The notes beneath the pieces are model-generated. The model searched no databases. It saw only the letters and a program-made list of their open reading frames with translations, and was not told the origin of the DNA. Of a DNA stretch of 64,000 nt, positions 1 through 13,600 are shown one piece after another. Position 1 is the stretch's first letter, and each line of letters begins with the position of its first letter. This DNA is from JAPPFW01 sp965231815 (lineage in GTDB: Bacteria > Actinomycetota > Acidimicrobiia > Spongiisociales > Spongiisociaceae): positions 372,001-436,000 of the forward strand of contig OZ246890.1 in the NCBI GenBank assembly GCA_965231815.1. The letters are read 5' to 3'. Position numbers and translations under genes: made by a program.

Positions 1-3000
1 GATTGTTGATCTGGCCATAGGATGACTTGGCGAAACCGGCGATCCGCTTGTCATGCTTCTCCCGGATATCATTCGCATCTTCCTCTGACCCTCTGACCGT
101 TGCGTCGTGAATGTACCGTCGGTCCTGAGCCAACAAGACATCCAAAATCACCGTCCGGCCACCCTCCGCCAACACTCTCCACCACCGTGCAGCAGGACCG
201 GCCATGCCCCGGTCGACCACCGTCACCTCAACCGCATCCGGCATTCCGGACTGAACCGAAGGCGGCATATTATGCAGGTCGAGCTCCACCGTGAACTTCC
301 GGTTTTCCCCGATGTTCCGGGGAAGGATTTCGATAGTGTTGATAACCGCCACTTTCCCCCGTTCGACCCTGATAGCAGGGACCTTGGCATTCTTCGGTTT
401 TTCAGAATCGGGGAGCAAATTCCCCTCAGCGTCGTAATAGCTGAGGGACGTGAAATCGTTCGGCATATAAAACGTGGGATGCGGGTGAAACTCGTCCGCC
501 GCCGTGGTATGCGCCGTGTGCGGAGGGAACTTCAACGGAATATCCACGGCAACATTCAACGGAGCCGACAGCAAGACTGCCACCACCACCGCGTGACCTT
601 CAATCCGCGCGTAATCCGCAATCAGAGTAACAGTTGGCCGAACCTGGTTGATCAATCCTGTGTGACCGTCGGTAATGGTACCTACTGCTGAGGATCTCGT
701 CGCGGAAAGAACCCCGTTGACAGGACTGGACAGCATCACCATGAAAGTCTCGTCACCGTCATTGATGTTGTCCACCAGGGTCTGCACCTCCACAGAAACT
801 GTGGTGTCACCGGCAGGAATGGTCACCGTCTGAGCGGTAGTCACCGCCGTGTAATCAACACCTGCTGTGGCCGGATTGGCGTCCTGACGCGTATCATCAG
901 CCGTCAGCCACTTGAAAGTCACCGCTTGAGAGGAAGGGTTCACCAGGCTGACCACGAAAACAGCCTTGCCTCCCTCAACCGCCACCCCTTCTCTGATTGC
1001 AATCACCGGAACAGGGTCGTCATCGGCAATGGTCCCCTCACCAACCGTAGCCCCCGCTGCTGTGGACAACGTGGCGTTCGTAGCACCGGCCAAAGTCACC
1101 TCGATCGTCTCGTCCGGCTCGTCCACCACATCACCCTTCACCGGCACGATGATCGAACCCGACGATTCACCGGCTGGGATCGTCACACTCAACGGGTTCG
1201 GAACCGTGAAATCGGCGCCGCTCGTGGCCGTGCCACCCAGCGAATAGGTGACCGTCACGGGTTGGCCGCTGATTGCCGACAGACTCACCGTGAACGTCAT
1301 ATCAGTAGTAGCCCTCGGATTATCACCCTCGGTCACCGCGGTGGCGTCACCCACCGACACCGACGGCTCGTCGTCATCATCGGTGATCGTGACCGTGGCG
1401 CTGCTGACAGTAAGTCCAGTGGATGTGCCGGTAACGGTAAGTGTCTCGTTCGGTTCGTCCAACGTGTCATCGGTCGGGTCCAAATCGAAAGTGGCCGAAC
1501 CCGACCTGGTACCGGCAGAGATCGTTATACCGAAACTGTTCACCGCCTGGTAATCGGTGCCGGACACCGCTGTGTCACCCGTATCACCCACCGACACAGT
1601 CACAGTCTTGTCCGCATTGAAGGTGGTAGTGCCCGAAAGCCTGGCGGTCACCGTGATCGTCGCCGCCTGGCTGGCGCCCTCCGACACAGTTGTGGGTGTA
1701 ACGCTCAAACTGGCTGTAGTCGGAGTGCTGTCGTCATCAGTGATCGTCCCCTCACCCACCTTCTCAGTAGCCGACACCGTGGCGTTCGTAGCCCCCGTCA
1801 AAGTCACTTCTATCGTTTCGTTCGGCTCGTCAACCACATCACCTCTCACCGGAATGGTGATCGACCCGGTTTGCGAACCCGCCGGGATCGTGACGCTCAA
1901 CGGGTTCGGCGCCGTGTAATCAGAACCCGCCGAAGCCGAACCACCCAGCGTGTAAGTAACCGTCACGTCCTGGTCACCGGTCGCTGACAGACTCACCGTG
2001 AACGTCATATCAGTAGCAGCGCTCGGATCATCACCCTCGGTCACCGCGGTCGCGTCACCCACCGACACCGACGGCGGATCAGCAACCGGCGGCAAATCAT
2101 CATCGGTAATCGACACCGACGTGCTGCTGACAGCAAGTGCAGTGGATATGCCCGACACCGACAATGTTTCGGTGGGCTCATCCAAACTGTCGTCGGTCGG
2201 ATCCAAACTGAAAGTGGCCGAACCGCTGCCGGTGCCCGCCGGGATAGTGATCGTGAACGGGTCAACCGCCGCATAATCGGTACCCGACTCGGCCGAATCA
2301 TCCTCATGGCCGACCGTGACCGTCACCGTCTCATCCTTGCTAAACGTCGCAGTACCCGAAAGGGTGGCGGTCACCGTTATGGAAACCGTCTGGGCGGCAT
2401 CCTCCGACACGCTCGACGGCGCCACACTCAACGACGCATCGGTGGGCGTTGTTAGATCAGTGATATCTGTTAAACGGTCCACATCTACATCTGGACCACA
2501 GTTGAGATCCTCGTCGGTGAACACGGCCTTATAAATGCATTGGACGTAGCCTTGCTCTGTCTGGTCTAGCGACGACCAGTCGCTGCACCAGGAACTGGTT
2601 GCGTCGGCCTCTCGGCTTTCTCCCACGGCCATCCGCCGCAACCGACAATCGAGCCCGCCCCACCATGCTTCCACCGACCCATGGGCCACTTCCTGAAATT
2701 CCCCAACCGCGGCGCCCAGTACTGCCCGACTTGGATTGTCGATCTGGCCATAGGGCAGCTTGGCGAGAGTGGCGATCCGCTGGTTGTGCTTCTCCCGGAT
2801 ATAATTCGCGTCTTCCTCTGACCCTCTGACCGTTGCCTCGTGAATGTACCGTCGGGCCTGAGCATCCAAGACATCCAAAATCACCGTCCGGCCACCCTCC
2901 GCCAACACTCTCCACCACCGTGAAGCAGGGCCGGCCATACCCCGGTCGACCAGCGTCGCCTCAACCGCATCCGGCATTCCGGATTGAACCGAAGGCGGCA

Positions 3001-4693
3001 TATTATGCAGGTCGAGCTCCACCGTGAACTTCCGGTTTTCCCCGATGTGCCGGGGAAGGTTTTCGATAGTGTTGATAACCGCCACCTTCCCCCGTTCGAC
3101 CCTGATAGAAGGGAACTTGGAACGTGTTTTCATCGCAGAGTCGGGGATCTCATTCAACTGATCGTCGTAAAAGCTGAGGGACGTGTACTCGTCCGGAATG
3201 TAAAACGTGCGGTGCGGGTGGAGTTCGTCCGCCGCCGTGGTATGCGCCGTGTGCGGAGGGAACTTCAACGGAATATCCACAGCTACATTCAACGGGGCCG
3301 ACAGCAAAACTGCCACCACCACAGCGTGACCTTCAAGCCGCGCGTAATCCGCAATCACGGTTACAGTTGGCCGATCCTTGTTGATCAATGTGATAGGACG
3401 ATCGGTGATGGTCCCCATGGTTGTGGATTTTGTCGGAGAAAGAACCGCATTGACGGGACTGGACAGCACCACCATGAAAGTCTCGTCACCGTCTTTGATG
3501 TTGTCCTCGAGGGTCTGCACCTCCACAGAAACTGCGGTGTCGCCGGCAGGGATCGTCACCGTCTGAGCGGTAGTCACCGCCGTGTAATCAACACCTGCTG
3601 TGGCCGGATTGGCGTCCTGACGCGTATCATCAGCCGTCTGCCACTTGAAAGTCACCGCTTGAGAGGAAGGGTTCACCAGGCTGACCACAAAAGCAGCCTT
3701 GCCTCCCTCGACCACCACCGCTTCCTCGATTGCAATCATCGGAACAGGGTCGTTATCGGCAATGGTGCCCTCGCCGACCGTGGCGCCCGTTGCTGTGGAC
3801 AGGGAAGCGTTCGTGGCGCCGGTCAAAGTCACTTCGATCGTCTCGTCCGGCTCGTCCACCACATCACCCTTCACCGGAATGATGATCGAACCCGACGATT
3901 CACCGGCTGGGATCGTGACACTCAACGGGTTGGGAGCCGTGAAATCGGCGCCGCTCGTGGCCGTGCCACCCAGCGAATAGGTGACCGTCACGGGTTGGCC
4001 GCTGGTGGCGGACAGGGTGACTGTGAACGTCATGTTCGTGGTGGTGTCCGGGTCGTCACCCTCGGTCACCGCGGTGGCGTCACCGATCGACACCGACGGC
4101 TCGTCGTCATCATCGGTGATCGTGACCGTGGCGCTGCTGACAGTAAGTCCAGTGGATGTGCCGGTAACGGTAAGTGTCTCGTTCGGTTCGTCCAACGTGT
4201 CATCGGTCGGGTCAAGCGCGAAAGTGGCAGAACCGCTGCCGGCACCCGCTGGGATAGTGACCGTGAACGGATCAACCGCCGCATAATCAACACCGCTCTT
4301 AGCAGTGTCACCCGTATCACCGACCGTCACCGTCACAGTCTTCGCAGTATTAAAGGTAGTAGTGCCCGAAAGCGTGGCGGTCACCGTGACCGTCGCCGCC
4401 TGGCTGGCGCCCTCCGACACAGTTGTGGGTGTAACGCTCAAACTGGCTGTAGTCGGAGTGCTGTCGTCATCAGTGATAGTCCCCTCACCCACCGTAGCAC
4501 CCGCTGCTGTGGACAACGTGGCGTTCGTAGCCCCCGTCAAAGTCACTTCGATCTTCTCGTTCGGCTCGTCAACCACATCGCCCTTCACCGGAATCGTGAT
4601 CGACCCGGTTTGCGAACCCGCTGGGATCGACACCGACAACGGGTTCGGCGCCGTGTAATCAGAACCCGCCGTGGCAGAACCACCCAGCGAATA
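1..4693 (-). repeat. Tandem 2,733-bp duplication inside the giant gene
   Basis: Positions 1-1960 match positions 2734-4693 at a constant offset of 2,733 bp (911 codons, so in frame). For example, the block around 268 pairs with 3001 and the block around 966 pairs with 3699. Each copy encodes Calx-beta domains, one divergent beta domain and the unrecognised Trp-rich domain. The copies differ by scattered substitutions, so the duplication is not brand new. Similarity fades after about 1960/4693, where the second copy carries a different Calx-beta variant. Confidence 0.85.
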
Positions 4694-7600
4694 GGTGACC
4701 GACACCGCTTTGCCGCTCACCGCATCCAGAGTGACCGTGAACGACATATTCGTAGTGGTATCGGGATCATCACCCTCCGCAACTGCTGTGGCGTCGCCGA
4801 CCGACACCGTGGGAGGGTCGTCATCATCGGTAATCGTCACCGTCGTGCTGGAAATCGTCACCCCATCCAACGAGCCGGAAATAGTCAGAGTCTCGTCAGG
4901 TTCATCCAACGAGTCATCGGTCGGATCAAGCGCGAAAGACCCCACCACCGAACTGGCACCAGCGGGGATCGTCACCGTGAAACTTGCCACCGCCTTGTAA
5001 TCGGTGCCCGAAACCGCCGTGTCGCCCTTCTTGCCCACCACCACCGTGACATCTTTGTCCACATCGAACATCGACCCTTGCAGAGTCACAGTAAAGCTAA
5101 TCGTGGGCGCCCCCACCACATTCTCAGCAACCGAAGACAACGACCCACCAACCACCGCAACAACCGCCGCCTTCGGCGTATCATCATCATCCGTAATCGT
5201 CCCCTCACCCACCTTCTCAGTAGCAGACACCGTGGCGTTCGTGGCGCCCGTCAAAGTCACCTCAACCGTCTCGTTCAACTCGTCAACGGTGTCGCCCTTC
5301 ACCGGAATCGTGATCGAACCCGACGACTCACCGGCCGCAATCGTGACACTCAACGGACTCGGAGCGGTGTAATCAGAACCGCTCGTGGCCGAACCGGCCA
5401 ACGAATAGGTGACCGTCACCGGCTTGCCGCTCACCGCACTCAAAGACACGGTAAACGTCATGTTCTTGGTGGTATTGGGGTCATCACCTTCGGTCACCGC
5501 CGAAGCGTCACCCACCGACACCGACGGCGCCGCGTCATCATCCGTGATCGACACCGACGCGCTGCTGACAGTCAACCCACCCGCTGAACCGGCAACGGTC
5601 AATGACTCGGTGGGCTCATCCAAACTGTCGTCAGTCGGATCCAGATCGAAAGAGGCCGAACCGCTACCGGCACCAGCTGGGATAGTGACCGAGAATGGAT
5701 CAACCGCCGCATAATCAACACCGCTCTTGGCAGTGTCAGCCGCCGCACCGACCGTCACCGACACCGTCTTATCCACGCTAAAGGTGGTAGTGCCCGAAAG
5801 CGTGGCCGTAACCGTCACGGTCGCCGCCTGGCTAGCGTCCTCCGCCACCGAAGAGGGCGCCACACTCAACGACGCAGTGGACGGGGTGGCGTCATCATCA
5901 GTAATCGTCCCCGAACCCTCATCAGCACCCGCCACAGACGACACCGTGGCGTTCGTAGCCCCCGTCAAAGTCACCTCAACCGTCTCGTTCGCCTCGTCAA
6001 CGGTGTCACCCTTCACCGGAATCGTGATCGAACCCGACGACTCACCGGCCGCAATAGTCACACTCAACGGATCAGGAGCCGTGTAATCAGAACCAGCAGT
6101 GGCAGAACCACCCAGCGAATAGGTGACCGTCACCGGCTTGCCGCTCACCGCGCTCAAAGACACGGTAAACGTCATGTTCTTGGTGGTGTCCGGGTCGTCA
6201 CCCTCCGACACCGCTGTCGCGTCCGCTATCGACACCGTAGGCGCCGCGTCATCATCAGTGATCGACACCGTGGCGCTGCTAACAGTCAACCCGGCTGACG
6301 AACCGGACACAGACAACGATTCGGTCGGCTCATCCAACCCATCATCGGTCGGATCCAAATCGAACGAGGCAGAACCCGAACTGGCACCAGCTGGGATAGT
6401 GACCGTAAACGGATCAACCGCCGCATAATCCGTCGCCGACTTAGCCGAATCGCTGGCCTTACCAACCGTCACAGTCACAGTCTTCGCTTCGTCAAATGTG
6501 GTCGAACCCGAAAGCGTGGCGGTCACCGTGACCGTCGCCGCCTGGCTGGCGTCCTCCGCCACGCTCGACGGATCCACACTCAAAGACGCAGTGGACGGGG
6601 TGGCGTCATCATCGGTAATAGTTCCCTCACCGACCGTGGCGCCCTGAACCGACGACAGGGAAGCATTCGTGGCCGACACCAACGTCACCTCGACGGTTTC
6701 GTTCGCCTCGTCAACCGTGTCACCCTTCACCGGAATCACAATCGACCCGGTTAGCGAACCGGCTGGGATCGACACCGACAACGGATCAGGAGCGGTGTAA
6801 TCAGAACCAGCAGTGGCAGAACCGCCCAACGAATAGGTGACCGTCACGGGCTTGCCGCTCACCGCCGACAGGCTCACCGTAAACGTCATATCAGAAGTCG
6901 TCTCCGGATCATCACCCTCCGACACCGCCGAAGCGTCCGCTATCGACACAGTGGGCGCCGCATCATCATCAGTAATCGACACCGACGCGCTGCTGATGGT
7001 TAGCCCGGTTGATACGCCGGACACGGACAGCGTTTCGGTCGGCTCATCCAACCCGTCGTCGGTCGGATCCAGATCGAACGAGGCAGAACCCGAACCGGCA
7101 CCGGCGGGGATCGTGATGGTGAACGGATCAACCGCCGCATAATCCGTCGCCGCCTTAGCCGAATCGCTGGCCTTACCAACCGTCACAGTCACAGTCTTCG
7201 CAGTATCAAAGGTGGTCGAACCCGAAAGCGTGGCGGTCACCGTGACCGTCGCCGCCTGGCTGGCGTCCTCCGCCACAGTTGTGGGAGCCACACTCAAACT
7301 GGCCCCCGCCGGAGTGGCATCATCATCAGTAATAGTTCCCTCACCGACCGTGGCGCCCTGAACCGACGACAGGGAAGCGTTCGTAGCCGACACCAGCGTC
7401 ACCTCGACGGTTTCGTTCGCCTCGTCAACGGTGTCACCCTTCACCGGAATGATGATCGAACCCGACGACTCACCGGCCGCAATCGACACCGACAACGGAT
7501 CAGGAGCCGTGTAATCAGAACCGCTCGTGGCCGAACCACCCAGCGAATAGGTGACCGTCACCGGCTTGCCGCTCACCGCGCTCAAAGTCACCGTAAACGT

Positions 7601-10600
7601 CATATCAGAAGTCGTCTCCGGATCGTCACCCTCCGACACCGCCGAAGCGTCACCGACCGACACAGTGGGCGCCGCGTCATCATCAGTGATCGACACCGTG
7701 GCACCCGAAACGGTCAAACCTGTCAATGAACCGGACACCGACAACGACTCAGTGGGCTCATCCAAACTGTCATCAGTCGGATCCAGATCGAAAGTGGCAG
7801 AACCCGAACCGGCGCCCGCCGCAATCGTGACCGTGAATGGATCAACCGCCGCATAATCAACACCGCTCTTAGCAGTGTCAGCCTTGTCGCCGACCGTCAC
7901 CGTCACAGTCTTCGCAGTATTAAAGGTGGTAGAGCCCGAAAGCGTGGCCGTAACCGTCACCGTCGCCGCCTGGCTGGCGTCCTCCGCCACAGTTGTGGGA
8001 GCCACCCTCAACGACGCAGTGGACGGGGTGGCGTCGTCATCGGTAATAGTTCCCTCACCCACCGTGGCGCCCTGAACCGACGACAGGGAAGCGTTCGTAG
8101 CCGACACCAGCGTCACCTCGACGGTTTCGTTCGCCTCGTCAACGGTGTCACCCTTCACCGGAATCACAATCGACCCGGTTAGCGAACCGGCTGGGATCGA
8201 CACCGACAACGGATCAGGAGCGGTGTAATCAGAACCAGCAGTGGCAGAACCACCCAGCGAATAGGTGACCGTCACGGGCTTGCCGCTCACCGCCGACAGA
8301 GTGACCGTAAACGTCATATCCGTCGTCTTAGCCGGATCGTCACCCTCCGACACCGCCGAAGCGTCACCGACCGACACAGTGGGCGCCGCGTCATCATCAG
8401 TGATCGACACCGTGGCACCCGAAACGGTCAAACCTGTCAATGAACCGGACACCGACAACGACTCAGTGGGCTCATCCAAACTGTCATCAGTCGGATCCAG
8501 ATCGAAAGTGGCAGAACCCGAACTGGCACCCGCTGGGATAGTGACCGAGAAAGGCGTGACCGCTGTGTAATCGGTGCCCGACTTAGCCGAATCGCTGGCC
8601 TTGCCGACCGTCACCGACACCGTCTTATCCACGCTAAAGGTGGTAGAGCCCGAAAGCGTGGCCGTAACCGTCACCGTCGCCGCCTGGCTAGCGTCCTCCG
8701 CCACCGAAGAGGGCGCCACACTCAACGACGCAGTGGACGGGGTGGCGTCATCATCAGTAATCGTCCCCGAACCCTCATCAGCACCCGCCACAGACGACAC
8801 CGTGGCGTTCGTAGCCCCCGTCAAAGTCACCTCAACCGTCTCGTTCAACTCGTCAACCGTGTCACCCTTCACCGGAATCACAATCGACCCGGTTAGCGAA
8901 CCGGCTGGGATCGACACCGACAACGGATCAGGAGCCGTGTAATCAGAACCCGCCGTTGCCGAACCAGCCAGCGAATAAGTGACCGTCACGGGCTTGCCGC
9001 TCACCGCCGACAGGCTCACAGTAAACGTCATATCCGTCGTCTTCGCCGGATCATCACCCTCCGACACCGCCGAAGCGTCACCGACCGACACAGTGGGCGC
9101 CGCATCATCATCAGTAATCGACACCGACGCGCTGCTAACAGTCAACCCACCCGCTGAACCAGACACGGACACTGTTTCGGTGGGTTCATCCAAACTGTCA
9201 TCAGTCGGATCCAGATCGAAAGTGGCAGAACCCGAACCGGCACCCGCCGCAATGGTGATGGTGAACGCCTCGACCGCCGCATAATCCGTGCCGCTCTTGG
9301 CCGAATCGCTGGCCGCACCGACCGTCACAGTCACAGTCTTCGCAGTATCAAAGGTGGTAGAGCCCGAAAGCGTTGCGGTAACCGTGACCGTCGCCGCCTG
9401 GCTGGCGTCCTCCGCCACAGTTGTGGGAGCCACACTCAAACTGGCCCCCGCCGGAGTGGCGTCATCATCAGTAATCGTCCCCTCACCCACCTTCTCAGTA
9501 GCAGACACCGTGGCGTTCGTGGCCGACACCAACGTCACCTCGACGGTTTCGTTCGCCTCGTCAACGGTGTCACCCTTCACCGGAATGATGATCGAACCCG
9601 ACGACTCACCGGCCGCAATCGTGACACTCAACGGATCGGGAGCCGTGTAATCAGAACCCGCCGTGGCCGAACCACCCAACGAATAGGTGACCGTCACCGG
9701 CTTGCCGCTCACCGCCGACAGAGTGACCGTAAACGTCATGTTTGTGGTCTTAGCCGGATCGTCACCCTCCGACACCGCCGAAGCGTCCGCTATCGACACC
9801 GAAGGCGCCGCATCATCATCAGTAATCGACACCGACGCGCTGCTAACAGTCAACCCACCCGCTGAACCAGCAACGGTCAATGACTCGGTGGGCTCATCCA
9901 ACCCATCATCGGTCGGATCCAGATCGAAAGAGGCAGAACCCGAACCGGCACCCGCCGCAATCGTGATGGTGAACGGATCAACCGCCGCATAATCGGTGCC
10001 GCTCTTGGCAGTGTCAGCCTTGTCGCCGACCGTCGCCGACACCGTCTTATCCACGCTAAAGGTGGTAGTGCCCGAAAGCGTGACGGTCACCGTCACGGTC
10101 GCCGCCTGGCTGGCGTCCTCCGCCACAGTTGTGGGAGCCACACTCAACGACGCAGTGGACGGGGTGGCGTCATCATCGGTAATCGTCCCCTCACCGACCG
10201 TGGCGCCCTGAACCGACGACAGGGAAGCATTCGTAGCCGACACCAACGTCACCTCGACGGTTTCGTTCACCTCGTCAACGGTGTCACCCTTCACCGGAAT
10301 GATGATCGAACCCGACGACTCACCTGCGGGGATCGACACCGACAACGGATCAGGAGCGGTGTAATCAGAACCAGCAGTGGCAGAACCGGCCAACGAATAC
10401 GTAACCGTCACCGTCTTGCCGCTCACCGCCGACAGGCTCACCGTAAACGTCATATCAGAAGTCGTCTCCGGATCATCACCCTCCGACACCGCCGAAGCGT
10501 CCGCTATCGACACAGTGGGCGCCGCATCATCATCAGTAATCGACACCGTGGCACCCGAAACGGTCAAACCTGTCAATGAACCGGACACCGACAACGACTC

Positions 10601-13600
10601 AGTGGGCTCATCCAAACTGTCATCAGTCGGATCCAGATCGAACGAGGCAGAACCCGAACCGGCGCCCGCCGCAATCGTGACCGTGAATGGATCAACCGCC
10701 GCATAATCAACACCGCTCTTGGCAGTGTCAGCCTTGTCGCCGACCGTCACCGACACCGTCTTGTCCGCACTAAACGTCGTGTCACCAGCCAAAGTGGCGG
10801 TCACCGTGACCGTCGCCGCCTGGCTGGCATCCTCCGCCACGCTCGACGGATCCACACTCAACGACGCAGTGGACGGGGTGGCATCATCATCGGTAATCGT
10901 CCCCTCACCCACCTTCTCAGTAGCAGACACCGTGGCGTTCGTGGCCGACACCAACGTCACCTCGACGGTTTCGTTCGCCTCGTCAACCGTGTCACCCTTC
11001 ACCGGAATCACAATCGACCCGGTTAGCGAACCGGCTGGGATCGACACCGACAACGGATTGGGTGCGGTGTAATCAGAACCCGCCGTGGCCGAACCGCCCA
11101 ACGAATAGGTGACCGTCACGGGCTTGCCGCTCACCGCCGACAGGCTCACCGTAAACGTCATATCAGAAGTCGTCTCCGGATCATCACCCTCCGACACCGC
11201 CGAAGCGTCCGCTATCGACACAGTGGGCGCCGCATCATCATCAGTAATCGACACCGACGCGCTGCTGATGGTTAGCCCGGTTGATACGCCGGACACGGAC
11301 AGCGTTTCGGTCGGCTCATCCAACCCGTCGTCGGTCGGATCCAGATCGAACGAGGCAGAACCCGAACCGGCACCGGCGGGGATCGTGATCGTGAACGGAT
11401 CAACCGCTGTGTAATCCGTCGCCGACTTGGCGGTGTCACCAGCCGCTCCGACCGTGACCGTCACCGTCTTGTCCGCACTAAACGTCGTGTCACCGGCCAA
11501 AGTGGCGGTCACCGTGACCGTCGCCGCCTGGCTGGCGTCCTCCGCCACAGTTGTGGGAGCCACACTCAAACTGGCCCCCGCCGGAGTGGCATCATCATCA
11601 GTAATAGTTCCCTCACCGACCGTGGCGCCCTGAACCGACGACAGGGAAGCATTCGTAGCCGACACCAACGTCACCTCGACGGTTTCGTTCGCCTCGTCAA
11701 CGGTGTCACCCTTCACCGGAATGATGATCGAACCCGACGACTCACCTGCGGGGATCGACACCGACAACGGATCAGGAGCGGTGTAATCAGAACCAGCAGT
11801 GGCAGAACCGGCCAACGAATACGTAACCGTCACCGTCTTGCCGCTCACCGCCGACAGGCTCACCGTAAACGTCATATCAGAAGTCGTCTCCGGATCATCA
11901 CCCTCCGACACCGCCGAAGCGTCCGCTATCGACACCGACGGCGCCGCATCATCATCAGTGATCGACACCGTGGCACCCGAAACGGTCAAACCTGTCAATG
12001 AACCGGACACCGACAACGACTCAGTGGGCTCATCCAAACTGTCATCAGTCGGATCCAGATCGAAAGTGGCAGAACCCGAACCGGCGCCCGCCGCAATCGT
12101 GACCGTGAATGGATCAACCGCCGCATAATCAACACCGCTCTTGGCAGTGTCAGCCTTGTCGCCGACCGTCACCGACACCGTCTTATCCACGCTAAAGGTG
12201 GTAGTGCCCGAAAGCGTGGCCGTAACCGTCACCGTCGCCGCCTGGCTGGCATCCTCCGCCACGCTCGACGGATCCACACTCAACGACGCAGTGGACGGGG
12301 TGTCGTCATCATCGGTAATAGTTCCCTCACCCACCGTGGCGCCCGCAACCGACGACAGGGACGCATTCGTAGCCGACACCAACGTCACCTCAACGGTTTC
12401 GTTCGCCTCGTCAACAGTGTCACCCTTCACCGGAATGATGATCGAACCCGACGACTCACCTGCGGGGATCGACACCGACAACGGATCAGGAGCCGTGTAA
12501 TCAGAACCCGCCGTGGCAGAACCACCCAACGAATAGGTGACCGTCACCGGCTTGCCGCTCACCGCCGACAGGCTCACCGTAAACGTCATATCAGAAGTCG
12601 TCTCCGGATCGTCACCCTCCGACACTGCTGTCGCGTCCGCTATCGACACAGTGGGCGCCGCATCATCATCAGTAATCGACACCGACGCGCTGGTAACGGT
12701 CAACCCCGTTGCTGAACCGGACACAGACAGGGTTTCGGTGGGCTCATCCAAACTGTCATCAGTCGGATCCAAACTAAACGAGGCCGAACCCGAACCGGCA
12801 CCCGCCGCAATCGTCACCGTAAACGGATCAACCGCCGCATAATCGGTGCCGCTCTTGGCGGTGTCGCTGGCCTTGCCGACCGTCACAGTCACCGTCTTGT
12901 CCGCACTAAACGTCGTGTCACCAGCCAAAGTGGCGGTAACCGTGACCGTCGCCGCCGCCGAAGCGTCCTCCGCCACCGACCCGGGTGCCACACTCAACGA
13001 CGCTGCGGTCGGCGTGGCGTCATCATCAGTAATCGTTCCCGAACCCTCATCAGCGCCTTCCACCGTGGACACCGTGGCGTTCGTAGCACCCGTCAAAGTC
13101 ACCTCGATGGTTTCGTTCGACTCGTCAACGGTGTCGCCCTTCACCGGAACCACGATCGAACCCGACGATTCACCTGCGGGGATCGACACCGACAACGGAT
13201 CAGGAGCCGTGTAATCAGAACCCGCCGTGGCAGAACCACCCAACGAATAGGTGACCGTCACCGGCTTGCCGCTCACCGCCGACAGGCTCACCGTAAACGT
13301 CATATCAGAAGTCGTCTCCGGATCGTCACCCTCCGACACTGCTGTCGCGTCCGCTATCGACACAGTGGGCGCCGCATCATCATCAGTAATCGACACCGAC
13401 GCACTGCTAACAGTCAACCCGGCTGACGAACCGGACACAGACAACGACTCGGTGGGCTCATCCAAACTGTCATCAGTCGGGTCGAGATCGAAAGTGGCAG
13501 AACCCGAACTGGCACCCGCCGCAATCGTCACCGTAAACGGATCAACCGCCGCATAATCGGTGCCGCTCTTGGCGGTGTCGCTGGCCTTGCCGACCGTCAC

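Noticed and set aside
2490..3020. Suspected frameshift or insertion that ends the giant gene, because Calx-beta similarity stops here
   Set aside because: Codon-by-codon reading shows the same frame stays open through the stretch, and Calx-beta resumes after it. The second copy near position 1 keeps the same frame.
2984..5587. Very long plus-strand open frame (867 codons), with similar ones at 926-1987 and 14588-15565
   Set aside because: They are antisense to the giant Calx-beta gene. Their translations are Arg/His-rich low-complexity repeats with no domain, and they repeat only because the real gene repeats.
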